DNA of 15,406 bases from Planctomycetota bacterium (GCA_030637065.1 DAOVVQ010000065.1:1-15406); one strand, 5' to 3'. Counted from the first letter of the stretch, positions 1 through 7,819 are shown. Notes: generated by a model not told the origin, from the letters alone. A program made the numbers and translations.

Positions 1-407
1 AGATGGGGACCAGGTTTGTTGCTACCGACGAATGTGACGCGTCCCAGATATTTAAGGATGCGTATTTGAGCTGCAAGAAAGAAGATATAATCATAATTGA
101 CAGCCCCGTAGGACTGCCCGGCAGAGCCATACAGGGTGAGTTTCTCAAGCGGATCGCGTCAGGAGTCAAGGAGACTTTCAAATGCAGTTGGAAGTGCCTG
201 AGAAGCTGCGATTTCAAGAATGTGCCGTATTGCATCGGTCTTGCGTTGACGAATGCGAAAAAAGGCGATCTCGAAAACGGATTTGCCTTTGCGGGAGCGA
301 ATACCTGGCGCGTGGATGAGATCGTCTCTGTTAACGAGCTTGTCGAGACGTTAGCCGACGAATATGTGGCTGCGGCGCAGGGGTCGGTGACCACGAGCGC
401 GGATTAG
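1..407 (+). CDS. Nitronate monooxygenase-like protein, C-terminal part (5' truncated by window edge)
   Basis: About 134 C-terminal residues of a flavin-dependent TIM-barrel enzyme of the nitronate monooxygenase / 2-nitropropane dioxygenase family, which oxidises alkyl nitronates using FMN. The visible part opens with the family signature GTRFVATDECDAS, followed by a segment with SPVGLPGRAI. A Cys-rich stretch follows (CSWKCLRSC, then PYCIGLALTNA), then FAFAGANTWRVDEI, and a C-terminal helix resembling the family's SVxEL...L ending. The reading frame is open to the left edge, and the ATG at base 3 is only an internal Met: the phosphate-binding GTRF loop lies late in these proteins. The family is recognised with good confidence, but the physiological substrate is not (some members act as enoyl-ACP reductase II, FabK). 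A gap of 53 bases separates it from the next gene, so co-transcription is possible. Confidence 0.82.
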   Translation, partial: MGTRFVATDECDASQIFKDAYLSCKKEDIIIIDSPVGLPGRAIQGEFLKRIASGVKETFKCSWKCLRSCDFKNVPYCIGLALTNAKKGDLENGFAFAGANTWRVDEIVSVNELVETLADEYVAAAQGSVTTSAD

Positions 408-460
408 CGTAAGGATCGAGGGTTAACAAACAGCACCGGGGGTGACAAAAGGAAACCATT

Positions 461-1792
461 ATGAATACGAGTCGTCGAACTTTTCTCAAGAAAGCATCCA
501 TCGCAGCCGCCGGGCCTTTCATACTGCCTTCCAGCGTGTGGTCGGCCCAAACCAAACCCAGCGACCGTCTTGGCATGGGCTTTGTCGGTATGGGCAAGCA
601 GAGCCGCGGCCTTCTCAACGCGTTCTTACGTCACGACACGAGGGTGCTGGCGGTTTGTGACGTCGATACCACCCGCAGAGAAGATGCACGCCGGCGAGTC
701 AACAGTTACTACGAATCCCAGCCGGGTGTCGTCTCGGGCGGATGTGACGCCTATATCGATTTCCGGGAGTTGATCGCCCGCGACGATATTGACGCCGTGG
801 TTGTTGCCACGCCGGATCACTGGCATACGATCCCTACTCTTGCCGCACTTCGAGCCGGTAAGGATGTCTATTGCGAAAAGCCCCTGACGCACAATATCCA
901 CGAGGCGCTGACGCTCATGAAAGCCGTCGACGCCAATGGTCGTGTTTTGCAGACCGGCTCGATGCAGCGTTCGATGAAGGAATTTCGCGTTGCCTGCGAG
1001 ATCGTCCGTAACGGCGTCATCGGAAAGATCGATCATATCGAGTGCAGCTTCGGCCCTCCCGGAGTGCCCTGCGATCTGCCCGCTGAGAAGATGGAACCGG
1101 GTCTGGACTGGGATATGTGGGTCGGGCCCGCGCCGATGCGGGCTTATAATTCGATCCTGAGTCCGCGCGGGATGCACAACAACTTTCCGCGTTGGAGAAA
1201 CTACAGGGAATTCGGCGGCGGGATGGTCACTGACTGGGGCGCACATCATCTCGATATCGCGCAGTGGGGATTAGGGATGGATAACAGCGGCCCCGTCGAG
1301 ATACGGCCCGCTAAGGAACCTGACGCCACAGAGGGAGGCACCCTGATATACGATAGCGGCATCCGGGTAATCCACAAGAGAGGGTACGGGGTGCATTTCT
1401 TCGGAAGCGAAGGCGAGATGAAGGTCAACCGCGGACAGTTTGAGTTTATTCTCGGCGGCAAGACGATCGCTAAATATGTAAAGGGCGACAGAAGTGCTTC
1501 GTTGGCGTCGCAGCTTATGAAGGTCGAAAAGGGATACCTCCAGGATGCGAAGGTGCGGCTTTATAACAGCCCGGACCATACGTGGGACTTTATGGACTGT
1601 ATTAAGGCGCGGACCAAACCGATCACTAACGAACAGATCGGCGGGCGGACAGTCATCTGCTGCCACCTGCTCAATCAGGCATATTACAACCACCAAACCA
1701 TCAAGTGGGACCCGGCAAAACTACGATTTGCAGGCGGAACCGGCAACAACAAGTGGCTGACCCGCGATTACAGATCGCCCTGGAAGGTATAG
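461..1792 (+). CDS. Tat-exported Gfo/Idh/MocA family oxidoreductase
   Basis: A 443-residue NAD(P)-dependent dehydrogenase of the Gfo/Idh/MocA family, expected to oxidise or isomerise a sugar or sugar derivative outside the cytoplasm. The start has a twin-arginine signal, with SRRTFLKK at residues 4-11 and then a hydrophobic Ala-rich stretch to about residue 30. The Rossmann loop is GFVGMGKQSRG (40-50). ATPDHWH (116-122) and EKPLTHN (139-145) hold the family's nucleotide-binding and catalytic Lys/Pro region. DWGAHHLDIAQWGLG (258-272) is the segment seen in the Planctomycetes branch. The ATG at 461 is preceded by AAAAGGA at a good distance. Exported members of this family often work on 3-keto-glycosides, and that substrate class is only an inference here. 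The other Tat-signal enzymes nearby suggest a shared periplasmic carbohydrate role. Confidence 0.9.
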   Translation: MNTSRRTFLKKASIAAAGPFILPSSVWSAQTKPSDRLGMGFVGMGKQSRGLLNAFLRHDTRVLAVCDVDTTRREDARRRVNSYYESQPGVVSGGCDAYIDFRELIARDDIDAVVVATPDHWHTIPTLAALRAGKDVYCEKPLTHNIHEALTLMKAVDANGRVLQTGSMQRSMKEFRVACEIVRNGVIGKIDHIECSFGPPGVPCDLPAEKMEPGLDWDMWVGPAPMRAYNSILSPRGMHNNFPRWRNYREFGGGMVTDWGAHHLDIAQWGLGMDNSGPVEIRPAKEPDATEGGTLIYDSGIRVIHKRGYGVHFFGSEGEMKVNRGQFEFILGGKTIAKYVKGDRSASLASQLMKVEKGYLQDAKVRLYNSPDHTWDFMDCIKARTKPITNEQIGGRTVICCHLLNQAYYNHQTIKWDPAKLRFAGGTGNNKWLTRDYRSPWKV

Positions 1793-1808
1793 AGCCTTTC
1801 CGCAGCAA

Positions 1809-1897
1809 GGGTGGCAGCGTGTTTGGCGAAGCCAAACCGATGGTGGGCTCCACAGTGCATACGACCATCGGTTTGCTGCGCAAACGCGCTGCCACCC
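1809..1897. repeat. Long nested inverted repeat able to form a four-way junction
   Basis: The outer arms 1809-1819 and 1887-1897 pair perfectly (GGGTGGCAGCG with CGCTGCCACCC). Within them, 1821-1837 is a local hairpin (GTTTGGC, loop GAA, GCCAAAC) and 1871-1885 is a second one (GTTTGC, loop TGC, GCAAAC). The segments 1837-1844 and 1864-1871 pair (CCGATGGT with ACCATCGG). The element lies between the convergent genes ending at 1792 and 1956. No T-run follows, so it is not a standard terminator. It most resembles a REP- or MITE-like intergenic repeat, but no second copy is present in this window. Confidence 0.75.
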
Positions 1898-1955
1898 GAC
1901 ACACTTTGCGTGGCTTGAATACCAGTCCCAGTTAAACATTGCGATATTGACACCC

Positions 1956-2855
1956 CTACCTGTCTGCTGTGGGGAGTTTTTTGTGGCATTCTGTCAGGTA
2001 GTCTTTTGCCTTTGCCAGGTCGGCTGACATTACTTCGGGTTCGGCGTGGCCGTGCATGAATGGGTTTATGTATCCGCGGTATCTAATCTCGGCGAGGGCC
2101 TTTAGCCAGGGCGTCATATCCGTTGGGCCGATTCCCGGAAGCTGCTCGGAGCCCTTGAAGTTTTGCCATGCATAGAAGAAAAAGAGCTGCCTTCCGCATA
2201 TTCGGATGGCATCGGGAACGGAGGCATTTTGCCGCTGGAGGTGAAACGGCGCAAGGGCGATGCCGAGTCGCGGCGAGGTGTTGATGTCCGTAAACGCCTT
2301 CAATGAGTCGATAGAGTTTAGCAGTGCCCCGCCGTGATTTTCGATAGCGAGATAGGAATCGTGCTCCTCAGCCAACTCGGCGAGCGGCTTTAATCCCTCG
2401 ATAAAGTTGCGCATATTGGCGGTAAGGCTCGCGTCCGGGTCGCCCTTCGTAGAGCCCTGGACGGCTGTCCCGCCTCCGGATCTGCCTAATAGCTCCGCAT
2501 AGCGTTCGTATCCGCCCTTGTAGACGGAGAAGGCGAAGAGCTTCAGCTTGTATTTGGCCAGCACCGCTTTCAGGCCATCGGCTCCGAGCCGGTCGGCCAC
2601 ATCGTCAAGGTGCGGGCACCCGGCATGAGCGGACCAGATATCGATCCCCTTAAAGCCCAGGTCCGCGATCCGCTTGCAGGCCTGCTCGATGGGCAGCTTA
2701 TCGAAATGGATCGACGACGTAGACAGCTTCATTCGCCAGGGCCGAACCCTGGATTGTTTGCCGCTGGCAGAGAGAGGGGCAATACCCACCCCAGCCGCCG
2801 CTGCGGCGATCTTAAGAAAATCCCGTCGATCCGTTTTTCCGCTCATTGCCAACAT
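1956..2855 (-). CDS. Tat-exported sugar phosphate isomerase/epimerase-like TIM-barrel protein with atypical metal site
   Basis: A protein of about 299 residues of the xylose isomerase-like TIM-barrel (AP endonuclease 2) superfamily. The Tat signal is KTDRRDFLK with RR at residues 10-11, followed by an Ala-rich core. I chose the start at 2855 because GGAAAGGA precedes it and a good promoter lies at 2886-2915. The longer frame reaching 2915 would begin inside that promoter. AIENHGG supplies the usual metal-ligand Glu (residue 172). However, the expected Asp-x-x-His appears as A-P-F-H (202-205), and the late Gly-Gln-Glu position appears as Y-I-N (Asn264). The canonical divalent-metal site is therefore incomplete, and the enzyme may bind sugar without classic isomerase chemistry. 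It is transcribed divergently from the related gene at 3093. Substrate unknown. Confidence 0.83.
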   Translation of the reverse strand: MLAMSGKTDRRDFLKIAAAAAGVGIAPLSASGKQSRVRPWRMKLSTSSIHFDKLPIEQACKRIADLGFKGIDIWSAHAGCPHLDDVADRLGADGLKAVLAKYKLKLFAFSVYKGGYERYAELLGRSGGGTAVQGSTKGDPDASLTANMRNFIEGLKPLAELAEEHDSYLAIENHGGALLNSIDSLKAFTDINTSPRLGIALAPFHLQRQNASVPDAIRICGRQLFFFYAWQNFKGSEQLPGIGPTDMTPWLKALAEIRYRGYINPFMHGHAEPEVMSADLAKAKDYLTECHKKLPTADR

Positions 2856-2885
2856 CCCGTCCTTTCCATTGAATAACATCACCGC

Positions 2886-2915
2886 ATTGTATCGTAATCG
2901 GCTGTCAGGTATCAA
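2886..2915 (-). promoter_or_regulatory. Sigma-70-type promoter for the TIM-barrel gene at 1956-2855
   Basis: On the minus strand, TTGATA (plus 2910-2915) is followed after 18 bases by TACAAT (plus 2886-2891). Each hexamer matches the consensus at 5 of 6 positions. Transcription would begin near 2879, giving a short leader of about 24 bases to the ATG at 2855. Confidence 0.5.
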
Positions 2916-2977
2916 GCACTTATTGCGACATGAGATGTTAAACGGCCTTAAAGCCGGAAAACCGGGCGAATTCGCAA

Positions 2978-3006
2978 TTGCCTGCCAGCGGGCCTTCGGT
3001 TATGAT
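2978..3006 (+). promoter_or_regulatory. Sigma-70-type promoter for the TIM-barrel gene at 3093
   Basis: TTGCCT (2978-2983), a 17-base spacer, and TATGAT (3001-3006) match the consensus at 4 of 6 and 5 of 6 positions. The predicted start near 3013 leaves a leader of about 80 bases. The region 2856-3092 thus serves two divergent exported TIM-barrel genes. Confidence 0.42.
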
Positions 3007-3092
3007 AGGATACGTGCGAGCGAAACTTATTATTTCACCGGATTCAGGACTACATCATTATTGAGACCCCGTCTAACTAAAAGGAGACCGAA

Positions 3093-4004
3093 ATGAGCGA
3101 TAAATCTCAGGCAAATGACCGTGCGAAAACCCGGATCAACCGGCGTAGTGTTCTTGGAATGGCTGCGGCTGGGGCTGCGGGGCTTGCAGTTTCTTCCTGC
3201 GCGACGACCCCGTCAGCCAAGCAGATGGCTACCCGGGGGCGGATAAATCAGTCGATCGCCTGGTGGTGCTTCCAGAACCACTGGGATATCGAAAAGACCT
3301 GCCAGATCGCCAACCAGTTGGGCTGTAAGAGTATCGAACTAGCCGAGGTTAAGGACTGGCCGATGCTGAAAAAGTACGGCCTTATCTGCGCCCTGCACGG
3401 CAGCCACTGGTTCGATGAGGGCATGAATAACCCCAAGCATCACGATATGTGTATCGGCAAGATACGACAGTCGATCGACGAGTGCGCCGATGCCGGTTTC
3501 CCGAGCATAATTACTTTTACCGGGTACGCCGGGGATATCTCACCTGACGACGGGATCAAAAATTGCGTCAAGGGCTATAAAAAGATCATCCGCTACGCCG
3601 AGAAAAAGAAAGTCAACCTCTGCCTGGAGATACTCAACAGCCGCGTAACCGTCGAGATGCAGGGCCACCCCGGCTACCAGGGCGACCACACCGAATACTG
3701 CATGGAGATCGTAAAAAAGGTCGGCTCGCCAAGGATGACGCTGCTGTTCGATATTTACCACGTGGAAATTATGGATGGAGATGTCATCAGGCGATTGCGA
3801 CAGTACAAAGATTACATCGGCCATTACCACGTCGCAGGCAACCCCGGCAGAGGAGAGATCGGAGACACACAAGAAATAAACTACAAACCAATAATGCAGG
3901 CAATCGTCGAGACGGGCTACAAAGGCTACGTAGGTCAGGAATTCATTCCGACCGGTGATCCGTTAGATAGCCTGCGCGAAGCAGTTGTTATTTGTGATGT
4001 GTAA
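3093..4004 (+). CDS. Exported hydroxypyruvate isomerase-like TIM-barrel protein (Tat lipoprotein candidate)
   Basis: A 303-residue TIM-barrel protein resembling the hydroxypyruvate isomerase (Hyi)/sugar isomerase group. The N-terminus carries INRRSVLGMAAAG with RR at 17-18, then a hydrophobic core ending in VSSC (Cys36). That combination suggests a Tat-exported lipoprotein. The metal and catalytic positions look complete: Glu179 in CLEILN, Asp220 and His223 in FDIYH, His246 in HYHVAG, and Glu283 in GQEFIP. AAAAGGAG precedes the ATG at 3093. Hyi interconverts hydroxypyruvate and tartronate semialdehyde, but exported homologues probably act on sugars, so the substrate is open. It contrasts with its divergent neighbour, which has lost parts of the same metal site. 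Confidence 0.85.
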   Translation: MSDKSQANDRAKTRINRRSVLGMAAAGAAGLAVSSCATTPSAKQMATRGRINQSIAWWCFQNHWDIEKTCQIANQLGCKSIELAEVKDWPMLKKYGLICALHGSHWFDEGMNNPKHHDMCIGKIRQSIDECADAGFPSIITFTGYAGDISPDDGIKNCVKGYKKIIRYAEKKKVNLCLEILNSRVTVEMQGHPGYQGDHTEYCMEIVKKVGSPRMTLLFDIYHVEIMDGDVIRRLRQYKDYIGHYHVAGNPGRGEIGDTQEINYKPIMQAIVETGYKGYVGQEFIPTGDPLDSLREAVVICDV

Positions 4005-4091
4005 GAATAAGCAAAACTAAACCGCACGGGAACCAAGTTATCCTCGTATGGCCTGTGAGTTATACTTAAGATTCATAGTGGAAATAGAACT

Positions 4092-4688
4092 ATGCTCAAA
4101 AAGATCTTATATGCTTCGGTAGGATTGTTGGTATTGGTCCTTATCTTTTTTGGTTATGCGTTTTATCGTGTAGTAAATAAAAGATTTGAAGTCAGCTACT
4201 TTCTTCTTTCGGCCCAGGCGTGTAGGACGCAATTGGAAGGAATTGGGCAGTTGATTGAAGTTTATAGAAGTACACATGATGGAAATTCACCAATTGATTT
4301 CAATACACTTTTATCAGACGAAAGCGTTGTTTCTGCAAAGGGTGTCTTTGGCGTCCCAAAGAATGGTCTTGGTGTAGAATATAGAACAAGACAGGAAAGA
4401 TTAAAAGAAATGTTGGTCTGCACATATGATAACAAGCATGCTTGCTCATATGCATACATAGGCAGTGGCATCAAAGCAGATGATCCGAATGACATAATTC
4501 TGGCATATGAAAAGCCGGGCAATCATGTTTTTCCATCCAATAAAGAGTTGGGAAATAATGCAAGATACCTCAGTGTTCTCTTTAACGGTAATGATCCAAG
4601 AGTCAGGTCCGTTACTAATGAAGAGCTAATAGAATTGATTAAAACCAACAATGATATAAGAAAAGAGCATGGCCTGACTATCAAGTAA
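4092..4688 (+). CDS. AT-rich single-pass membrane protein, possibly pseudopilin-derived
   Basis: A 198-residue protein that I do not recognise by name. Residues 5-25 form one hydrophobic segment after MLKK, followed by a soluble domain. CRTQLEGIGQLIEVYRSTHDG (Cys44 onward) is laid out like the helix after the N-terminal membrane segment of planctomycete pseudopilin-like (DUF1559/T2SS G-type) proteins. YAYIGSGIKADDPNDIILAYE and YLSVLFNGNDPRVRSV resemble their C-terminal part, where the usual FADGH is replaced by FNGND. No prepilin peptidase site is evident. A weak GGAAAT stands before the ATG. Base composition is strikingly AT-rich (sampled lines about 30-38 % GC against about 60 % in the next gene), suggesting a different origin. 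A possible promoter is TTATCC (4038) with TATACT (4061), spacer 17. Confidence 0.6.
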   Translation: MLKKILYASVGLLVLVLIFFGYAFYRVVNKRFEVSYFLLSAQACRTQLEGIGQLIEVYRSTHDGNSPIDFNTLLSDESVVSAKGVFGVPKNGLGVEYRTRQERLKEMLVCTYDNKHACSYAYIGSGIKADDPNDIILAYEKPGNHVFPSNKELGNNARYLSVLFNGNDPRVRSVTNEELIELIKTNNDIRKEHGLTIK

Positions 4689-4764
4689 CTACAGTAGACC
4701 ATTTTTCGTTTGGCCACCAAAGAAGTGTGCTATGATTGACAAGTAATATTTTGGGAGTGAACGA

Positions 4765-5814
4765 ATGACTGCGATGAGATCAGTGAGTTTGGTTTTTTTA
4801 GTTTGTTTTTGGGCTTGTGCTTTTGCCATGGCTGGTTCGGGTGACGGGTGTCTGGATGTTTACTGGACTGATGTCGAGGGCGGGGCTGCTACGCTTATTG
4901 TTACTCCTGCCGGCGAATCTGTGCTTATCGATACCGGTATGCCGGGCGAGCGGGATCCGGGGCGGATCCTTGATACGGTTAAGAATAAGGCCGGCTTAGA
5001 GCAGATCGATCACCTTGTTGTCACGCATTTCGATATCGACCATTATGGCGGGACGGCTGATATAGCAAAGCAGATCGACATTGGGACTATATACGATCCG
5101 GGGCTGCCTGAGGATGACGATGCCCTTATGGATCGGCTCGCCCCTTATCTCAAGGCAGCTAAGGGCAGGCGAAAGGTCCTTGGGCCCGGCGATAGCATCC
5201 CGCTTAAGCATGCGCCCGGGTCGGAGCCTCTTGATCTTCGATGTCTGACAGCGGCAAAGGAGTTTGTCAAAGCTAGCGCCAAGCAAACGAGGGCCAATCC
5301 GCAATGCTCCGCCCACAAGGATAAGGATACTGATACGTCGCAGAATGCCAACAGTATTGTGCTGCTGTTAAGTTTCGGCCCGTTTAAGTTCCTCGATGCC
5401 GCTGACCTGACATGGAACCTTGAGAAGCGGCTGGTCTGTCCGGATAACCTTGTCGGGGCGGTCGACGTCTTCCAGGTCAATCATCACGGCCTGGACCGCA
5501 GCAACAATCCCGTGCTGATCCGTAGTATTCGCCCTCGCGTGGCGGTGATGAATAACGGCCACAAAAAAGGATGCCAGCCGGAAACCTTCCGCACGCTCAG
5601 CGAGACCCGCTCCATCAAGGCGATCTACCAGGTCCACCGCAACATAAACGCCGGCCCCAAGGGCAATACGGACCCAAAACGGATCGCCAACCTCGACCAG
5701 AACTGCCAGGCGGAGATCATCAAACTATCGGTCAACCCATCCGGCAAAACATATACAGTCTCGATACCATCCAAAAAAACAAAAGAGACGTTCAGAACGA
5801 AGGGCCAGCCGTAG
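4765..5814 (+). CDS. Secreted ComEC-type metallo-beta-lactamase-fold hydrolase
   Basis: A 349-residue protein with a cleavable signal peptide (hydrophobic residues 8-21, probable cleavage after AMA near 23), followed by a metallo-beta-lactamase fold. SVLIDTGMPG (52-61) precedes the metal motif THFDIDHYGG (87-96), which has H-x-D-x-D-H as in the ComEC C-terminal domain rather than the classic H-x-H-x-D-H. DAADLTW (211-217) should supply the bridging Asp, and NHHG (239-242) the later His. No ComEC-like membrane channel is attached. Likely a periplasmic or extracellular phosphodiesterase/nuclease-like enzyme, but the substrate is unproven. GGGAG (4753-4757) sits seven bases before the ATG. The Nudix gene begins 17 bases after its stop, so the two are probably co-transcribed. 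Confidence 0.85.
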   Translation: MTAMRSVSLVFLVCFWACAFAMAGSGDGCLDVYWTDVEGGAATLIVTPAGESVLIDTGMPGERDPGRILDTVKNKAGLEQIDHLVVTHFDIDHYGGTADIAKQIDIGTIYDPGLPEDDDALMDRLAPYLKAAKGRRKVLGPGDSIPLKHAPGSEPLDLRCLTAAKEFVKASAKQTRANPQCSAHKDKDTDTSQNANSIVLLLSFGPFKFLDAADLTWNLEKRLVCPDNLVGAVDVFQVNHHGLDRSNNPVLIRSIRPRVAVMNNGHKKGCQPETFRTLSETRSIKAIYQVHRNINAGPKGNTDPKRIANLDQNCQAEIIKLSVNPSGKTYTVSIPSKKTKETFRTKGQP

Positions 5815-5831
5815 GTTTTGCAGGAGCCAGG

Positions 5832-6251
5832 ATGCGTGAGGGTACGAGTATTTTGTTTGTTGACCGTTGCGAGCGGGTGCTTTTGTTTTTGCGGGACGAC
5901 AAATCCGGTATTCCTTATCCGAACTGCTGGGACATTTTAGGCGGACATGTCGAGGATGGCGAGACGCCCGAGGAGTGCATTGTTCGTGAGATGAAAGAGG
6001 AGATCGCCCGGGACATCGGGGATTTTCAGCTCTTTAAGGCCTGCGAAATGCGGGGGCGGAGGGAGTATACCTACTGGGAGAGAGCTGATATTGATATCGA
6101 CAAGACTGCCCTGACCGAGGGCCAGCGGCTCAGATGGTTCACAGAGGACGAGGTTCGCAACCTCCCCGAAGAGCAGGTCGCCTGCGATTTCAAACCGGTA
6201 ATCCTCGAGTTTTTCGCCGAGGCCCCTTTCAGGCGGGCTGGAGGGCTTTAA
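5832..6251 (+). CDS. Nudix family hydrolase
   Basis: A 139-residue Nudix protein, hydrolysing a nucleoside diphosphate linked to another moiety. The Nudix box runs from Gly38: GHVEDGE, seven residues, then REMKEEIA (52-59). This matches G-x5-E-x7-R-E-U-x-E-E, with Ala replacing the final Gly. CWDILGG precedes it as in NUDT1/MutT-like enzymes, and ERADIDIDKTALTEGQRLRWFTEDE gives the usual later strand and helix. I chose the ATG at 5832 because CAGGAG lies just upstream. The frame is open further 5' but would overlap the preceding gene and has no family-like sequence. Substrate cannot be read from sequence. Its stop codon lies inside a duplicated copy of the 3' end of the convergent gene (see 6248-6288). 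Confidence 0.88.
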   Translation: MREGTSILFVDRCERVLLFLRDDKSGIPYPNCWDILGGHVEDGETPEECIVREMKEEIARDIGDFQLFKACEMRGRREYTYWERADIDIDKTALTEGQRLRWFTEDEVRNLPEEQVACDFKPVILEFFAEAPFRRAGGL

Positions 6252-6288
6252 CCTTCGAAATACACATCTAACCCTCAAAGTACACATC
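6248..6288 (-). repeat. Imperfect 20-bp tandem duplication encoding DVYFEG-stop twice
   Basis: The last codons of the minus-strand FAD oxidoreductase (plus 6268-6288) read Asp-Val-Tyr-Phe-Glu-Gly-stop. Immediately downstream, plus 6248-6268 again encodes Asp-Val-Tyr-Phe-Glu-Gly-stop in a shifted frame. The two copies differ at four positions, all third codon bases (TAC/TAT, TTT/TTC, GAG/GAA, TAG/TAA). The downstream copy also contains the stop of the convergent Nudix gene. Confidence 0.85.
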
Positions 6289-7740
6289 GTCTTTTTTAAG
6301 CGTCCTTCTCAGGTCGGCATATTTAAGGTCGCGCGATCCACACTTTTTCCGCGAACAAAGTGCCGCAGCCGTACCCGTTGCCTGGCCTTGGCCCATGCAG
6401 CTCACCGTATTTCTCGTCGACATGTGGGCCCGGCGGTCGGAGGTTATCATCATCCCGGCAACGAAAAGGTTCTCTACTCCGGCTGGGAGGAGGGCACGGT
6501 AGGGGATGCCGTATGTGCCGCCGCCTTTGACCTGAAGTTTGGGGGCCGAATCGTGAAAACCGTACGCAAAAACGTCATCGTCGAAATGCCTGCCCTCGAT
6601 GACATCTTCGTGCGAAATGTCATAGTCGCAGATGATCTGCCGGCCGCGGCGGATATTGAGCATCGGGCTGGTCCTGGCGATAAACGCCTTTTCACAGCCG
6701 GGCACATATTCCCTGAAGAGCCCTATCGCCTTCGCCTGCCGCCTGCGCAGCTCGAGTTCGCCCCTTGCCACTTCGTCTCTGCTGGTCGGGCTGACAAGCA
6801 GCTTGAGATTGAGCTTGACGAACATCATGTAATTGTCATGAACCGTCGTGGTCACCATAGACATCCCGATATCGCTCATGCCCTGTCTGAATCCGTCCGG
6901 CAGCCTGGAGCTTCTACCCTGTATCCGCACGATCTTTCCTTCCTCGCCGCTGCGGATTCCCTCACAGTACTGGCTGACCGCGTCATGCGATTCGAGAAAT
7001 TCGTGCAGCTTTTCCAGATCGACATTGCCGACACCGATACTGTTACAGACCGAGTAATCGTTCGGCTCGTTATAAGAAGCGCCCGCGAAGGCGGCAAGGT
7101 CGCCATAAGCCGTGCAATCGACAAACGACTTGGCATAGATCGCCTCTCTGCCGGAACGGCTCTCGGTGATGACACCCTTTATCCGCGTCCCGTCCACAAT
7201 CGCGCCGGCCAAAAGCGTATTGACACAGACATAGACACCGGCCTCGTGAAGCATCTCGAAAGTGACCAGCTTGTACATCTCGGTATCGATGGCGGTGCAG
7301 ACGGAATCGTAATCGTAGCCCTTACTCATCTCGGCATGGCCCGAACAGGCGCCAACCTTCAGGAGCCGATCGATGATCTGCTGGGGGATACCCCTTACCA
7401 CCTGGCGTTTCTTCACTCCGGGAAACGCCTTCCACAGGTTATAAAAGCTGTGAAGCGCGGTGCCGCCTTCGGTTACCGTTCCGCCGGGATAGCCTTTGCG
7501 CTCGATCAATATCGTCTTTGCACCCTGCCGCGCCGCAGCTAAGGCAGCGACAACACCTCCGGTACCCGCACCGGCGACCACGACATCGAATTGCCTGACC
7601 GGCAGTTTCTTCGGCGGCTCCTCATAATAATTCCCGGTCCGCCCCGACCGCCCCCCAGCCGCAGCGGCTCCCTTTTGACTGCCCGAAAGAACACCCGCAC
7701 CCAACATTAAACCACATTTCGAAAAATCCCGGCGGTCCAT
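6268..7740 (-). CDS. Tat-exported FAD-dependent oxidoreductase (FAD_oxidored family)
   Basis: A 490-residue flavoprotein. The Tat-type N-terminus is MDRRDFSKCG, with RR at 3-4 and a hydrophobic stretch to about residue 20. The FAD-binding Rossmann motif is VVAGAGTGGVVAALAAARQG (54-73), ending at the ribose-binding Glu80 of LIERKGYPGG. Later blocks include FVDCTAYGDLAAFAG, the substrate-domain segment YGIPYRALLPAGVENLFVAG, and a C-terminal GQGQATGTAAALC that closes the FAD site. These fit the planctomycete FAD_oxidored (PF12831-type) group, whose substrates are largely unknown. AAAGGAGG lies six bases upstream of the ATG. It converges on the Nudix gene with a 16-base gap and shares a divergent control region with the lipid cluster at 8063. 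Confidence 0.87.
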   Translation of the reverse strand: MDRRDFSKCGLMLGAGVLSGSQKGAAAAGGRSGRTGNYYEEPPKKLPVRQFDVVVAGAGTGGVVAALAAARQGAKTILIERKGYPGGTVTEGGTALHSFYNLWKAFPGVKKRQVVRGIPQQIIDRLLKVGACSGHAEMSKGYDYDSVCTAIDTEMYKLVTFEMLHEAGVYVCVNTLLAGAIVDGTRIKGVITESRSGREAIYAKSFVDCTAYGDLAAFAGASYNEPNDYSVCNSIGVGNVDLEKLHEFLESHDAVSQYCEGIRSGEEGKIVRIQGRSSRLPDGFRQGMSDIGMSMVTTTVHDNYMMFVKLNLKLLVSPTSRDEVARGELELRRRQAKAIGLFREYVPGCEKAFIARTSPMLNIRRGRQIICDYDISHEDVIEGRHFDDDVFAYGFHDSAPKLQVKGGGTYGIPYRALLPAGVENLFVAGMMITSDRRAHMSTRNTVSCMGQGQATGTAAALCSRKKCGSRDLKYADLRRTLKKDDVYFEG

Positions 7741-7819
7741 AGCAGCCTCCTTTTTAAGTCTACAACAACATTAATCGCTGACATTTGCACTGCCAACGCA
7801 TTGCAAAATCACTTATTCG

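Noticed and set aside
2856..2915. Longer start for the minus-strand TIM-barrel protein
   Set aside because: The first codon at 2915 would fall inside the predicted promoter. The ribosome site and Tat signal spacing favour 2855.
6388..7542. 384-codon open frame on the plus strand
   Set aside because: It lies wholly antisense to the FAD oxidoreductase, which has a clear Rossmann motif, Tat signal and strong ribosome site. The antisense protein shows no recognisable domain.
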